Assembly (NCBI RefSeq): GCF_024648885.1
Contig: NZ_JANBBF010000002.1
Location: 1 to 64,000 of the forward strand
Source of the DNA: Prauserella salsuginis
GTDB taxonomy: Bacteria > Actinomycetota > Actinomycetes > Mycobacteriales > Pseudonocardiaceae
Direction: 5' to 3'
DNA length: 64,000 nucleotides
Under the pieces are notes generated by a model, which was not told where the DNA came from, ran no database searches, and saw nothing but the letters and a program-made list of their open reading frames with translations. Position numbers and translations under genes: made by a program. This document shows positions 32,492 through 42,311 of the stretch, piece after piece; the first letter of the stretch is position 1; each line of letters starts with the position of its first letter.

Positions 32492-35151
32492 CCGTTCGCG
32501 AGGGCGTTCCGCAACGCCGCGATCGCCTGGTCGATGCCGGCCGGGTTGCTGCCGCCACCCTGGGCCATGTCCGGCTTACCACCGCCACGACCGCCGACGG
32601 CCTCGGCGAACGACGGGACGAGCTTGCCGGCGGCGAGACCCTTGTCGCGGGCAGCAGCGGTCGTGGCCACGACGAAGCTGACCTTGCCGTCCTCGGACGG
32701 TGCGAACAGGGCGACGACGCCAGGACGGGAGCCGAGCCGGTTGCGCACCTCGCCCGCGAGCGCACGCACACCCGCCGCGTCGATGCCACCCTCGACCTTC
32801 CGCGCGACGAGCGCCACGCCCGCGACGTCCTCCGCGCCGTCGGCCAGCGAGCCCGCGGAACCGAGCACCTGCTGCGTCTTGAGCTGCTCGATCTCCTTCT
32901 CCGCACTGCGCAGCCGCGACAGGACGTCCTCGATGCGTTCGGGCACCTGCTCGGCGGGCACCTTCAGCGTGCCGGCCAGCTGGGACACGAGCAGCTGCTC
33001 CTTCCGGACCTGCCGGAGCGCGTCGGTGCCGACGAGGGCTTCCACCCGGTGCACGCCCGAGCCGATCGACGCGTCGGACACGAGCTTGACCAGGCCGAGC
33101 TCACCGATCCGGTCGACGTGGGTCCCACCGCACAGTTCCCGCGAATAGTCGCCCATGTCGACCACGCGGACGTCGTTGCCGTACTTCTCGCCGAACAGCG
33201 CGATCGCGCCGAGCTCGAGGGCCTTGTCCTTCGTCGTCGTGTAGGCCGACACCTCGACGTTGGTCTGCAGGTAGTCGTTGACCTCTTCCTCGACCTCGGT
33301 CAGCACGTCCGACGACACCGCACCCGGCGTGGTGAAGTCGAACCGCATCCGGCCGGGCGAGTTCAGCGAACCGGCCTGCGCTGCGCGGTTCCCGTACGCG
33401 CCCCGCACCGCGGCGTGCACGAGATGCGTCGCCGAGTGGGAGCGCGCGACCGACTGCCGCCGCGTCTCGTCGACCGACGCCGTCAGCTCCGTGTCCAGCG
33501 CCAGCTCCCCGCCCGTGACCTCGCCGCGGTGGACGAACAGGCCGGGCACGAGCTTCTGCACGTCGGTGATCGTGACCTCGACGCCGTGGCCCACGAGCAC
33601 GCCGGTGTCGGCGATCTGCCCACCGCTCTCGCCGTAGAAGGGAGTGCGGTCGAGGATGATCTCCGCCTTGCTGCCCTCGCCGACGACCGACACCGGCTGC
33701 CCGTCCGACAGCAGTCCGAGGACCTTGGCCGTGGCCTGCAGGTCCGTGTACCCTAGGAACTGCGTCTCGCCGTGCTGTTCGAGCAGCCTCCGGTAGACCG
33801 ACAGGTCGCCGTGGCCGGTCTTGCGCGAGGCCGCGTCGGCCTTCGCCCGCTGCCGCTGCTCCTCCATGAGCGTGCGGAAGCCGTTCTCGTCGACCGACAG
33901 GCCCTGTTCGGCCGCCATCTCGAGGGTCAGGTCGATCGGGAAGCCGTAGGTGTCGTGCAGCTGGAACGCCTTGTCGCCGGCCAGGATCGACCCGCCGGAG
34001 CGCTTCGTCTCCTCGGCCGCCAGGTCGAAGATACGCGAGCCACTGGTCAGCGTCGCCAGGAACGATTCCTCCTCCTGGCGCATGACGTCGCTGATGCGGT
34101 CGAAGTCGCGGGCGATCTCCGGGTACGACGGCGCCATCGCATCGCGCACCACCTGTGCGAACTCGGGCAGCACCGGCTCGTGGACCCCGAGCAGCCGGAC
34201 GGCGCGGACGATCCGCCGCAGCAGCCGGCGCAGCACGTAGCCGCGGGCCTCGTTGCCGGGGGTGACACCGTCACCGATGAGCATCGCGCCGGAACGGGCG
34301 TGATCGGCGATGACGCGGAATCGCACGTCGTCGGCGTGGTCGGCGCCGTACCGCCTGCCGGAGAACTCCTCGGCCCGCGCGATCACCGGGCGCACCAGGT
34401 CGGTCTCGTAGACGTTGTCCACGCCCTGCAGCAGGAACGCGACCCGCTCGATGCCCATGCCGGTGTCGATGTTCTTCTGCGGCAGCTCACCGACCGGCGG
34501 ATACCCGAGCTTCGGGCTCTGGTCGCCGCGGACGTCCTGCATGAACACGAGGTTCCAGATCTCGAGGTACCGGTCCTCGTCGACCACCGGACCGCCGTCG
34601 CGGCCGTACTCGGGGCCGCGGTCGTAGTAGATCTCCGAGCACGGGCCACCGGGGCCGGGTACGCCCATGTCCCAGTAGTTGTCCTTGCCGTCGCGCACCT
34701 GGATCCGCTCGGACGGGATACCGGTGATTTCCCGCCACAGGCCCGCGGCCTCGGCGTCGTGCTCGTAGACGGTCACCCAGAGCCGGGCCGGGTCGAACCC
34801 GAGCCCGCCGTCGTCCTGGGAGGAGGTCAGCAGTTCCCAGGCCCGCTCGATGGCGCCTTCCTTGAAGTAGTCGCCGAACGAGAAGTTACCCGCCATCTGG
34901 AAGAACGTGTTGTGGCGCGTGGTCTTGCCGACCTCGTCGATGTCGCCGGTGCGCACGCACTTCTGCACGCTCGTCGCACGGGGGTACGGCGGCGGCACCT
35001 CGCCGAGGAAGTACGGCTTGAACTGGACCATGCCGGCGTTGACGAACAGCAGCGTCGGGTCGTCCAGGATCAGGGACGCACTGGGTACGCGCGTGTGGCC
35101 GTGGTTCTCGAAATGGTCGAGGAACCGTTTGCTGATTTCGTGTGTTTCCAC
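32488..35151 (-). CDS. alaS: Alanyl-tRNA synthetase
   Basis: Charges tRNA-Ala. The 887-residue protein has the class II catalytic core ([35 protein letters not shown]), an editing domain with zinc ligands in [12 protein letters not shown] and [15 protein letters not shown], and the C-terminal domain ending with Gly-rich [15 protein letters not shown]. The start is GTG 35151, with GAGGA about 9 nt upstream; in-frame codons beyond it would add an unrelated 17 residues. The 218-nt gap behind it holds a terminator-like hairpin. Confidence 0.97.
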   Translation of the reverse strand: METHEISKRFLDHFENHGHTRVPSASLILDDPTLLFVNAGMVQFKPYFLGEVPPPYPRATSVQKCVRTGDIDEVGKTTRHNTFFQMAGNFSFGDYFKEGAIERAWELLTSSQDDGGLGFDPARLWVTVYEHDAEAAGLWREITGIPSERIQVRDGKDNYWDMGVPGPGGPCSEIYYDRGPEYGRDGGPVVDEDRYLEIWNLVFMQDVRGDQSPKLGYPPVGELPQKNIDTGMGIERVAFLLQGVDNVYETDLVRPVIARAEEFSGRRYGADHADDVRFRVIADHARSGAMLIGDGVTPGNEARGYVLRRLLRRIVRAVRLLGVHEPVLPEFAQVVRDAMAPSYPEIARDFDRISDVMRQEEESFLATLTSGSRIFDLAAEETKRSGGSILAGDKAFQLHDTYGFPIDLTLEMAAEQGLSVDENGFRTLMEEQRQRAKADAASRKTGHGDLSVYRRLLEQHGETQFLGYTDLQATAKVLGLLSDGQPVSVVGEGSKAEIILDRTPFYGESGGQIADTGVLVGHGVEVTITDVQKLVPGLFVHRGEVTGGELALDTELTASVDETRRQSVARSHSATHLVHAAVRGAYGNRAAQAGSLNSPGRMRFDFTTPGAVSSDVLTEVEEEVNDYLQTNVEVSAYTTTKDKALELGAIALFGEKYGNDVRVVDMGDYSRELCGGTHVDRIGELGLVKLVSDASIGSGVHRVEALVGTDALRQVRKEQLLVSQLAGTLKVPAEQVPERIEDVLSRLRSAEKEIEQLKTQQVLGSAGSLADGAEDVAGVALVARKVEGGIDAAGVRALAGEVRNRLGSRPGVVALFAPSEDGKVSFVVATTAAARDKGLAAGKLVPSFAEAVGGRGGGKPDMAQGGGSNPAGIDQAIAALRNALANG

Positions 35152-35284
35152 TGGAGCTTCCTCGCAGAATGTGGCGGCGGTTCCGGGGCCGGGCGGGTGC
35201 ACCGGGGTGCTCGCCGGTCCCGGGGTTCCGGCCGTGGCACCGCCGCGAGCGGTACGACGTCCGGAGCCGCGCCGCCGGTGGAGC

Positions 35285-35308
35285 GGCGGTCTGGTTCGGC
35301 AGACCGCC
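35285..35308. terminator. Hairpin between DUF6167 gene and alaS
   Basis: Perfect 9-bp stem GGCGGTCTG/CAGACCGCC with a 6-nt loop, about 60 nt past the DUF6167 stop on the leftward strand. Probable terminator of the DUF948-DUF6167 pair. Confidence 0.55.
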
Positions 35309-35369
35309 TACGGCGTCGGACCGGGGCGGCGGAAGGCGTGCGCGCAGGCGGGCGGGATGCCCGGTGGCC

Positions 35370-35786
35370 TCAGCCTTCCGCCCGCGGAGCTCGCGCCCTG
35401 CGTTGGGGCCTGCCCTGCTGGCCGGCCTCGCCGGCTGGGCGAGCAGGACGCGGCGGCCGCCGGGCGGCCTGTCCGGACGCGCTCGTCTGCGGGGACGCCG
35501 ACTCGGGATACGAAACCCGCGCCTGCTGCTCCGGCCTGCCGGACTCCGGCGGCCGGACCCGCGTCACCGGGCGGTCCACGATCCGATTCAGCTCCTGCTC
35601 CCGCTCACTCATACCGGCGCGGACGTCGGCCCCGAACGCGCCGATGGCGCCGGCGAGTTCCCGCACGGCGTCACCCACATTCGAGGCTACCCCCACCGGA
35701 GTGGCTTGACGAGCGGTTTCGCTGGCCTTGCGGGACAGCGTGACGCCCGCGGCCACGCCGACTCCGAGCCAGAACAGGCGTTTCAT
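35370..35786 (-). CDS. DUF6167 family small membrane-associated protein
   Basis: A 138-residue protein starting MKRLFWLGVGVAAGVTLSRKA, a short membrane anchor, followed by a helical part (VGDAVRELAGAIGAFGADVRAGM) and a disordered Pro/Arg/Ala tail. It overlaps the DUF948 gene by 4 nt. The DUF948-DUF6167 pair just ahead of alaS is common in actinobacteria; the function is unknown. Confidence 0.75.
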   Translation of the reverse strand: MKRLFWLGVGVAAGVTLSRKASETARQATPVGVASNVGDAVRELAGAIGAFGADVRAGMSEREQELNRIVDRPVTRVRPPESGRPEQQARVSYPESASPQTSASGQAARRPPRPARPAGEAGQQGRPQRRARAPRAEG

Positions 35787-36187
35787 CGCTTGCTCTTCCT
35801 CCCACGCCGGAGCGTGTGCTTGCCGTCCTCGGCCTTCGCCGCGCGGCGCGCCTTGATCGCCTTGCTCATGCCGTACGACAACGCCGCGGTCTTCACCAGC
35901 GGGCCGCCGAGCGTCGCGGTGAACACCGACGACAGCGCGGATGCGTTACCCGACACGGTCTGCACATTGGATGTGATGCCGTCGACCCGTTCCAGCTGGG
36001 TGTTGACGTGCGTGATCGTGTCGCTGGCCCCGTGCAACAGCGGGTCGGTGTTCTCGTGCGCCTTGCGGATCGCGATCGTGGCCTCGTCGAGCGTACGGCC
36101 GAGCTTGACCAGCGCGATCACCAAGAACAGCACCAGCAGCACGAAGGCGCCCGCGGCGACCAGTGCGGCGATCTGCCCTGCCGACAC
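35783..36187 (-). CDS. DUF948 domain membrane protein
   Basis: A 134-residue protein with one N-terminal membrane helix (about 7-29), then a heptad-like region LVKLGRTLDEATIAIRKAHENT...VNTQLERVDGITSNVQT typical of DUF948, and a basic C-terminus RRGRKSKR. The GTG start at 36187 has a strong GGGAGGGCAC upstream. It is coupled to DUF6167. Family members are sometimes called general stress proteins; no role is established here. Confidence 0.8.
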   Translation of the reverse strand: MSAGQIAALVAAGAFVLLVLFLVIALVKLGRTLDEATIAIRKAHENTDPLLHGASDTITHVNTQLERVDGITSNVQTVSGNASALSSVFTATLGGPLVKTAALSYGMSKAIKARRAAKAEDGKHTLRRGRKSKR

Positions 36188-36348
36188 GTGCCCTCCCTAT
36201 TCATGGATCGGTGAGACGGTCCCTTGAGTCGATGGGACTGTGAGGCTACCGTGCGCCACCCCGTCCGGACCGGCAGCCCTGCCTGTCGGTGACCCAGCGT
36301 GTCGCAGCCGTGTGCTGTGCGGTCTCACGCGGGAAGCGGGCGCGGCCG

Positions 36349-37752
36349 TCACCGGCCTTCGCCGGGGTTCCCGCGTTCGCCGCGGACGGTGCGTCGCAGC
36401 CGGGGCACGCGCTCGGCCAGCGTGCGCTCGGCACCACGCTGGGTGGGTGCGTAGTAGTCGCGGCCGACCAGCTCGTCCGGCGGGTACTGCTGAGCGAGCA
36501 CGCCCTCGGGCACGTCGTGCGGATAGCGGTAGCCCTGCGCATGACCGAGCGCGGCGGCGCCGGTGTAGTGCCCGTCCCGCAGGTGCGGCGGCACCGTGCC
36601 CGCACCGCCGGCCCGCACGTCGGAGAGTGCGCCGTCGATGGCGGCGATGACGGCGTTCGATTTCGGCGCCGTCGCCAGGTGCACGGTCGCCTGTGCCAAC
36701 GCCAGCCTGCCCTCGGGCATACCGATGAACTGCACCGCGTGGGAGGCGGCGATCGCGGACTGCAGCGCCGTCGGATCGGCCATGCCGATGTCCTCGCTGG
36801 CGTGCACGACGAGACGGCGGGCGATGAACCGCGGGTCCTCCCCCGCCTCGATCATGCGCGCCAGGTAATGCACGGCGGCATCCACGTCCGAGCCGCGGAT
36901 CGACTTGATGAACGCGCTGATCACGTCGTAGTGCTGGTCGCCGTCGCGGTCGTAGCGCACCGCGGCCTTGTCGACGGTGGCCTCGACGGTCGCGAGTTCG
37001 ATGGCGGCCGGTTCGTCGGCGGACGCGGACACGCTCACCGCGTCGGCCGCGGCTTCGAGGGCCGTCAGGGCGCGCCTTGCGTCGCCGGAGGCCAACCGCA
37101 CGAGGTGACCGTGAGCGTCGTCGGTGAGTTCGAACCGGCCTGCCAGACCGCGGTCGTCGGTGAGCGCGCGGCCGAGCAGCTCGGCGACGTCGTCGTCGGT
37201 GAGCGGCCGCAGCTGGAGCACCAGCGATCGCGACAGCAACGGCGAGACGACCGAGAAGGACGGGTTCTCGGTCGTGGCGGCCACGAGCAGCACCGTGCGG
37301 TCCTCGACCGCGCCCAGAAGCGCGTCCTGCTGCGTCTTGGAGAACCGGTGGACCTCGTCGATGAACAGCACCGTGTCCTCGGCGTTGTACTTGCGGCGCC
37401 TGCGGGCCTCCTCGATGACGCCGCGGACCTCCTTCACGCCCGCCGACAGGGCCGACAGGGCCACGAACCGCCTGCCCGTCGCCGTGGACACGAGGTTGGC
37501 GAGCGTCGTCTTGCCGGTACCCGGCGGGCCGTAGAGCAGCACCGACGCCGGGGCCGCTCCTTCCACGAGCCTGCGCAGTGGAGCACCCTCGCCCAGCAGG
37601 TGCTGCTGGCCGACGACCTCGTCCAGCGAGGCGGGCCGCATCCGGACGGCAAGCGGCGCACCGGGTGGTGGCTGCGGCGGCGCCTGGGGCTGGTCCGACA
37701 CCGGCGGGGGCGCCACGTCCTCGTTCACCGTGAACAGTTCGTCTTGCTGCAC
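36349..37752 (-). CDS. rarA: Replication-associated recombination ATPase RarA (MgsA)
   Basis: Clamp-loader-like AAA+ ATPase that acts at stalled forks. The 467-residue protein has Walker [13 protein letters not shown], Walker [20 protein letters not shown], sensor [18 protein letters not shown] and the C-terminal tetramerisation region ([35 protein letters not shown]). The GTG at 37752 matches the family N-terminus. It overlaps the end of the SGNH hydrolase gene by 28 nt. Confidence 0.95.
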   Translation of the reverse strand: MQQDELFTVNEDVAPPPVSDQPQAPPQPPPGAPLAVRMRPASLDEVVGQQHLLGEGAPLRRLVEGAAPASVLLYGPPGTGKTTLANLVSTATGRRFVALSALSAGVKEVRGVIEEARRRRKYNAEDTVLFIDEVHRFSKTQQDALLGAVEDRTVLLVAATTENPSFSVVSPLLSRSLVLQLRPLTDDDVAELLGRALTDDRGLAGRFELTDDAHGHLVRLASGDARRALTALEAAADAVSVSASADEPAAIELATVEATVDKAAVRYDRDGDQHYDVISAFIKSIRGSDVDAAVHYLARMIEAGEDPRFIARRLVVHASEDIGMADPTALQSAIAASHAVQFIGMPEGRLALAQATVHLATAPKSNAVIAAIDGALSDVRAGGAGTVPPHLRDGHYTGAAALGHAQGYRYPHDVPEGVLAQQYPPDELVGRDYYAPTQRGAERTLAERVPRLRRTVRGERGNPGEGR

Positions 37753-38744
37753 CCCTCGACCGTAATCGGCAGCGCCCGCAGCAATGACACGACCGGCACC
37801 CGGCCCGTGCCCGCGGCCCGCAGCCCGGTCCGGACGAGGTCGCGAGCCACGATCCCCGCCGCGTACGGCACCAGGTCCCGGCCGCGGCGCCAGAGCCACG
37901 GCACGCCCTTGGCCAACAGCCACGCAACGTGGTCGGCCGTCCCTGCGGTGGCGCCCCCTGAGCAGACGAGCGACACCGGTTCGGCAACGGCGACGTCGGC
38001 GCGGGACAAGGCCTCGGTGATGCCGCTGGCCAGCAGTCGGTGGCCGCGTTCGGACGGATGGAGCCGATCGACGCTCCAGGACCGCAGGTCGTAGGCCCCG
38101 GGCAGCAGGTCGAGGTCCACACACAGCGCTTCCCTGCGCATCACCACGGTGTCGACGGCGCTGTTGAGGGCCGCCACGCGCACCGCGTGCGCCCGGCGCA
38201 GCGGGCCCGGCAACCGGAAGACGCGCCCGTGGTCGTGGAAGCGGACCGTGACGACCGTCGTACCGGCGGTCTGCAGGGCCGTGACGGTGGCGTCGAGGTC
38301 CTCGGCCAGTGCTGCGGTGTCGAAATCCGAGCGCAGCGTGTCGTTCATGCCGGCGATCACCACGGCGACGTCCGGGGCCTGCTCGAGCACGCGCGGCAGC
38401 TGGTCGGTACGTACACATCCGACGCGTGCACCCGTGACCGACACGTTGACGTAGTGCTCGGGCGGCACCCCGAGCGCCGCGGCGAGCAACGGCCCGACGC
38501 CACGCCAGGCACCGCCCGGCAGCGGATCGCCGAGACCGACGGCGGTGGAGTCGCCCAGCACGGCCAGCCGCTCCACCCGCCGCGGTGCGCCGCGAAGCGG
38601 CTCGGCGCCGGGCGGCACCACCGAGGGAGCGGCGGGCGGGTCGGCAGGGCGGACGGTGGGTCGGCCAGTGGGTCGGTGGGAGCACTCGGGCGGGTCGGCG
38701 GGGTGCGGGAGGGGATCCGGCTGTACGCGGCTGTCGAGCGTCAC
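37725..38744 (-). CDS. SGNH/GDSL-family hydrolase
   Basis: Esterase-like protein. Block [15 protein letters not shown] holds the nucleophile Ser, block III is [14 protein letters not shown], and block V is [15 protein letters not shown] with the Asp-x-x-His pair. About 56 N-terminal residues are Pro/Arg-rich and probably disordered; the GTG at about 38576 would give a form starting at the domain, so the start is uncertain. No signal peptide is seen. Its stop lies 28 nt inside rarA. Confidence 0.82.
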   Translation of the reverse strand: MTLDSRVQPDPLPHPADPPECSHRPTGRPTVRPADPPAAPSVVPPGAEPLRGAPRRVERLAVLGDSTAVGLGDPLPGGAWRGVGPLLAAALGVPPEHYVNVSVTGARVGCVRTDQLPRVLEQAPDVAVVIAGMNDTLRSDFDTAALAEDLDATVTALQTAGTTVVTVRFHDHGRVFRLPGPLRRAHAVRVAALNSAVDTVVMRREALCVDLDLLPGAYDLRSWSVDRLHPSERGHRLLASGITEALSRADVAVAEPVSLVCSGGATAGTADHVAWLLAKGVPWLWRRGRDLVPYAAGIVARDLVRTGLRAAGTGRVPVVSLLRALPITVEGCSKTNCSR

Positions 38745-38861
38745 ACCGGCACGGTCGCGCGCCCGTGCGCACCCGCGGTGAGACGCGGGTAACGGCGTGG
38801 ATACGGGTGGGCGAACCCTGACGGCACCCCCTGCGCCCGGGCGGGTGCGCGGGGGTGCGGG

Positions 38862-40148
38862 TCAGCGGAACGCCGGGTACAGCGGCAGTTCGAGGTCCGG
38901 TCCGAAACGCCCGTCGAGCGCACGTGCCACGGAAGCGGCGTGGGCGGCGACGGCGGTGCCGTCGGCCGCGTCACCGGCACGACCGGCGCGGTCGGCCAGG
39001 TCGCGCCACCACGTGACCAGCGCGGCCGCCCGTGCCGAGGCGGTTCCCCGCTCCTGGGCACGTACCCGGTCGCCGTTGTCACGGCCGTCGCCGGACGCAC
39101 CCTCCGCGCCGGTGAGCGCGGGCAGCCACCGGCAGGTCGCCTCCCAGACGAGCAGCTGCGCGGCATCGGCGAGATACCGGTCGAGCGTCTCCTCCTCTGC
39201 CAGCGACGGCCACAGGTCGGCCACCTCGGCGCGCCACGAGGTGATCATCGCCTCGCTGACACCGCGCGGCAGGGCCAGCGGCTCGGGGCCGGACACGAAC
39301 GGCACCAGCATGTGCGCGGCGTCGACCAGGGCACTGCGCACCCGTCCCCGCTCGAAGTCGAGGAACCGCACCCCGTCACTGGTCACGAGGTTGTTGTCCG
39401 GCCACAGGTCCACCGGGCTGAACGCGCGGAAGGCGGCCGATCGAGCCTGTTCCGCGGCGCGCTCCGCCGCACTGGCGACCTCGGCGGGCGTGTCGATGCC
39501 GAGCTCCTCCGCCAGCAACGAGGGTGCGTCGGTCGCCGCCCACGCCGGGTCGCACGCCGGCGGCGCGGACTGCTCGGACTGGCCGCCACTGTGCCCGGCC
39601 TTGCCGAGCCTGCGCAGCAGGGCGTTGAAGTCCGCCTCACGGTTGGCCGTGCTGAAGTGCATCCGGCCAAGCGACCGCGCCCACGACAGCAGCGCGGTCT
39701 CGGCCGCACGGGCGTCCGAGCCGCTCAGCTTGTCCTGCAGCGTCGGCGCCCTCCCCAGGTCATCGATCACGAGCAGTCGGTGGTCGGCACTGTGCGCGAG
39801 GATCTCCGGACAGGTGCGGTCGTCGGCCGACAGCGCCGTGAACAGCTGATAGCTGGCTGCCTCCCGGGCGAACGCGTCGTCCTCGCCGTCGGCGGGCTCA
39901 TCGGGATAGTGCTTGATGACGAGCGTGCGGGGCAGCGAGAACGGCGACGACGCCACCCGGGCGCGCACCACCGTGGCCGGACCGCTTCCGGCGAGATCCT
40001 CGGCCTCCACCAGCGAGATCGTGCTGCCGAACCGCTGCGCGAGAACCGCCTCCGCAGCCGCCACAGCGGCCACAGCGGTATCACTGGAGGAAGATTCCGC
40101 TCCCGCGCCGACGGTCGAATCGTCGGCGGGAGGGGTGTCCACAGTCAT
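38862..40148 (-). CDS. Phosphotransferase (APH/ChoK fold) with altered active-site motif
   Basis: A 428-residue protein with the aminoglycoside-phosphotransferase fold: nucleotide-lobe segment [18 protein letters not shown], and the catalytic loop [13 protein letters not shown] where the usual His-Gly-Asp is Pro-Val-Asp; the catalytic Asp and downstream Asn remain. [13 protein letters not shown] stands in for the metal-binding Asp-Phe-Asp. The ATG at 40148 is followed by a Ser/Thr-rich stretch of about 20 residues. Position beside aspS is suggestive but the substrate is unknown; resistance is not implied. Confidence 0.75.
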   Translation of the reverse strand: MTVDTPPADDSTVGAGAESSSSDTAVAAVAAAEAVLAQRFGSTISLVEAEDLAGSGPATVVRARVASSPFSLPRTLVIKHYPDEPADGEDDAFAREAASYQLFTALSADDRTCPEILAHSADHRLLVIDDLGRAPTLQDKLSGSDARAAETALLSWARSLGRMHFSTANREADFNALLRRLGKAGHSGGQSEQSAPPACDPAWAATDAPSLLAEELGIDTPAEVASAAERAAEQARSAAFRAFSPVDLWPDNNLVTSDGVRFLDFERGRVRSALVDAAHMLVPFVSGPEPLALPRGVSEAMITSWRAEVADLWPSLAEEETLDRYLADAAQLLVWEATCRWLPALTGAEGASGDGRDNGDRVRAQERGTASARAAALVTWWRDLADRAGRAGDAADGTAVAAHAASVARALDGRFGPDLELPLYPAFR

Positions 40149-40284
40149 TGGCTCCGACCCTACTAGTGCGACGGGAACAGTGACCACAATCCGGTGACCG
40201 CAATCGGTGCCACACGGCGACATTCGACCGTGTGGCCGACACGACGTCACGCCGGCGAACGGTCGTGGGTCCGGCCGCGTCCCC

Positions 40285-40313
40285 CGGCTGCCGGAACGCG
40301 GGTCCCGCAGCCG
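40285..40313. terminator. Possible weak terminator of aspS
   Basis: CGGCTGC/GCAGCCG, 7-bp arms with a 15-nt loop, about 20 nt past the aspS stop on the leftward strand. Weak but correctly placed. The rest of the 185-nt gap shows nothing. Confidence 0.35.
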
Positions 40314-40333
40314 TCCGCGACCCCGGGACTCCG

Positions 40334-42136
40334 CTACTGGGCGGAACCCTGCTCGTCGCCCTGCGCGGGCTTGGCGGGCTTCGCGGGCTTGGCGTCCACA
40401 CCCGCCTCCTTCCGCTGCTGGGCCGTGATCGGCGCGGGCGCGCTCGTCAGCGGGTCGAACCCGCCACCGGTCTTGGGGAACGCGATGACGTCACGCAGCG
40501 AGTCGGCTCCGGCCAGCAGCATCACGATGCGGTCCCAGCCGAACGCGATACCGCCGTGCGGCGGGGGGCCGTACTGGAACGCGTCGAGCAGGAAGCCGAA
40601 CTTCTCCTGCGCGTCCTCCTGCGAGATGCCCATAACCTCGAACACGCGCCGCTGCACGTCCGCCCGGTGAATACGGATGGAGCCGCCACCGATCTCATTG
40701 CCGTTGCAGACCAGGTCGTAGGCGTAGGCGAGCGCTTGGCCCGGGTCGCTGTCGAACGTGTCGAGCCACTCGGGCTTCGGCGAGGTGAACGCGTGGTGCA
40801 GGGCCGTCCACTGCCCCGTGCCGACGGTGACGTCCTCGGTCTCGTCGGCGGCCTCGAACATCGGGGCGTCGACGATCCACACGAACGACCAGGCGTTCTC
40901 GTCGATCAGGCCGAGCCGGTCGGCGATCTCCCCGCGCGCAGCACCGAGCAGGGCGCGGGCGCTGTTCGGCGGGCCCGCTGCGAAGAAGATGCAGTCACCG
41001 GGGTTCGCGCCGACGGCGTCGGCCAGATCTGCCTTCTCCTCGTCGGAGATGTTCTTGGCCACCGGGCCCGACAGCGTGCCGTCCTCACCGACCAGCACGT
41101 ACGCCAGCCCCTTGTGGCCGCGCTGCTTGGCCCACTCCTGCCAGGCGTCGAGCGTGCGCCGCGGCTGGTCGGCCCCGCCGGGCATGACGACGGCACCCAC
41201 GTAGGGCGCCTGGAACACCCGGAACGGGGTGTTCGCGAAGAACTCGGTCAGTTCCGTCAGTTCCAGCCCGAATCGCAGGTCGGGCTTGTCCGAGCCGTAC
41301 TTGGCCATCGCCTCGGCGTAGCTCATCCGGCGGAACGTCTCGGGCAGCTCGACGTCGATCAGCGTCCACAGCTGCCGGACGATCTTCTCGCCGAGCGCGA
41401 TCACGTCGTCCTGCTCGACGAAGCTCATCTCGATGTCGAGCTGGGTGAACTCGGGCTGCCGGTCGGCTCGGAAGTCCTCGTCGCGGTAGCACCGCGCGAT
41501 CTGGTAGTAGCGCTCGAGCCCGCCGACCATCAGCAGCTGCTTGAACAGCTGGGGCGACTGCGGCAGGGCGTACCAGGAGCCGGGCCGCAGCCGGGCGGGC
41601 ACGAGGAAGTCGCGCGCGCCCTCGGGCGTGGACCGCGTCATCGTGGGCGTCTCGACCTCGACGAAGTCCTCGTCGTGCAGCACGCCGCGCGCCACGCGGT
41701 TGACGTCACTGCGCAGGCGCATGTTGCGGGCCTGGCCGTCGCGGCGCAGGTCGAGGTACCGGTGCTTGAGCCGCACCTCCTCGCCGACGTCGAGCCGCTC
41801 GTCCACCGGGAACGGCAGCGGCGACGCTTCCGACAGCACCTCGAGTTCGTTGACGTAGACCTCGAGGTCGCCGGTCGGGATCTCCGGGTTCTCGTTGCCC
41901 TCCGGGCGCTTCGACACCTCACCGACGACCTTGATGCAGTACTCGGCCCGCAGGTTGTGGGCACGCGAGGCCATCTCGCCCTCGCGGAACACGACCTGGG
42001 TGACGCCGCTCGCGTCCCGCAGGTCGACGAAGATCACCCCGCCGTGATCGCGCCGCCTGGCCACCCAGCCGGTCAGGGTGACGGTCTGGCCAACGTGCTC
42101 GGCACGCAGCGTGCCGGCGTCGTGAGTGCGAAGCAC
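40334..42136 (-). CDS. aspS: Aspartyl-tRNA synthetase
   Basis: Charges tRNA-Asp. The 600-residue bacterial-type enzyme has the N-terminal OB fold ([22 protein letters not shown]), class II motif 2 ([20 protein letters not shown]), the bacterial GAD insert and motif 3 ([15 protein letters not shown]). Charging of tRNA-Asn as well is common in actinobacteria that lack asnS but cannot be settled here. The C-terminus is a short Lys/Pro/Ala run ([13 protein letters not shown]). Confidence 0.97.
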   Translation of the reverse strand: MLRTHDAGTLRAEHVGQTVTLTGWVARRRDHGGVIFVDLRDASGVTQVVFREGEMASRAHNLRAEYCIKVVGEVSKRPEGNENPEIPTGDLEVYVNELEVLSEASPLPFPVDERLDVGEEVRLKHRYLDLRRDGQARNMRLRSDVNRVARGVLHDEDFVEVETPTMTRSTPEGARDFLVPARLRPGSWYALPQSPQLFKQLLMVGGLERYYQIARCYRDEDFRADRQPEFTQLDIEMSFVEQDDVIALGEKIVRQLWTLIDVELPETFRRMSYAEAMAKYGSDKPDLRFGLELTELTEFFANTPFRVFQAPYVGAVVMPGGADQPRRTLDAWQEWAKQRGHKGLAYVLVGEDGTLSGPVAKNISDEEKADLADAVGANPGDCIFFAAGPPNSARALLGAARGEIADRLGLIDENAWSFVWIVDAPMFEAADETEDVTVGTGQWTALHHAFTSPKPEWLDTFDSDPGQALAYAYDLVCNGNEIGGGSIRIHRADVQRRVFEVMGISQEDAQEKFGFLLDAFQYGPPPHGGIAFGWDRIVMLLAGADSLRDVIAFPKTGGGFDPLTSAPAPITAQQRKEAGVDAKPAKPAKPAQGDEQGSAQ

Positions 42137-42311
42137 TGCGCAGGGTCCTCTCGGAACGCGAAGGATACGGGTCGGATCGATCGGCGATGCCGCCGACGGC
42201 TCAGGTTAACGAACCGCCCGTACCCAATCGCCACCAGGTTTCCCGCCGACCTCGGGCTGCAGGCACCCGCGAGGCAACCCTGGCACCCGGTGACCGCACC
42301 CGAGCGCGAAG

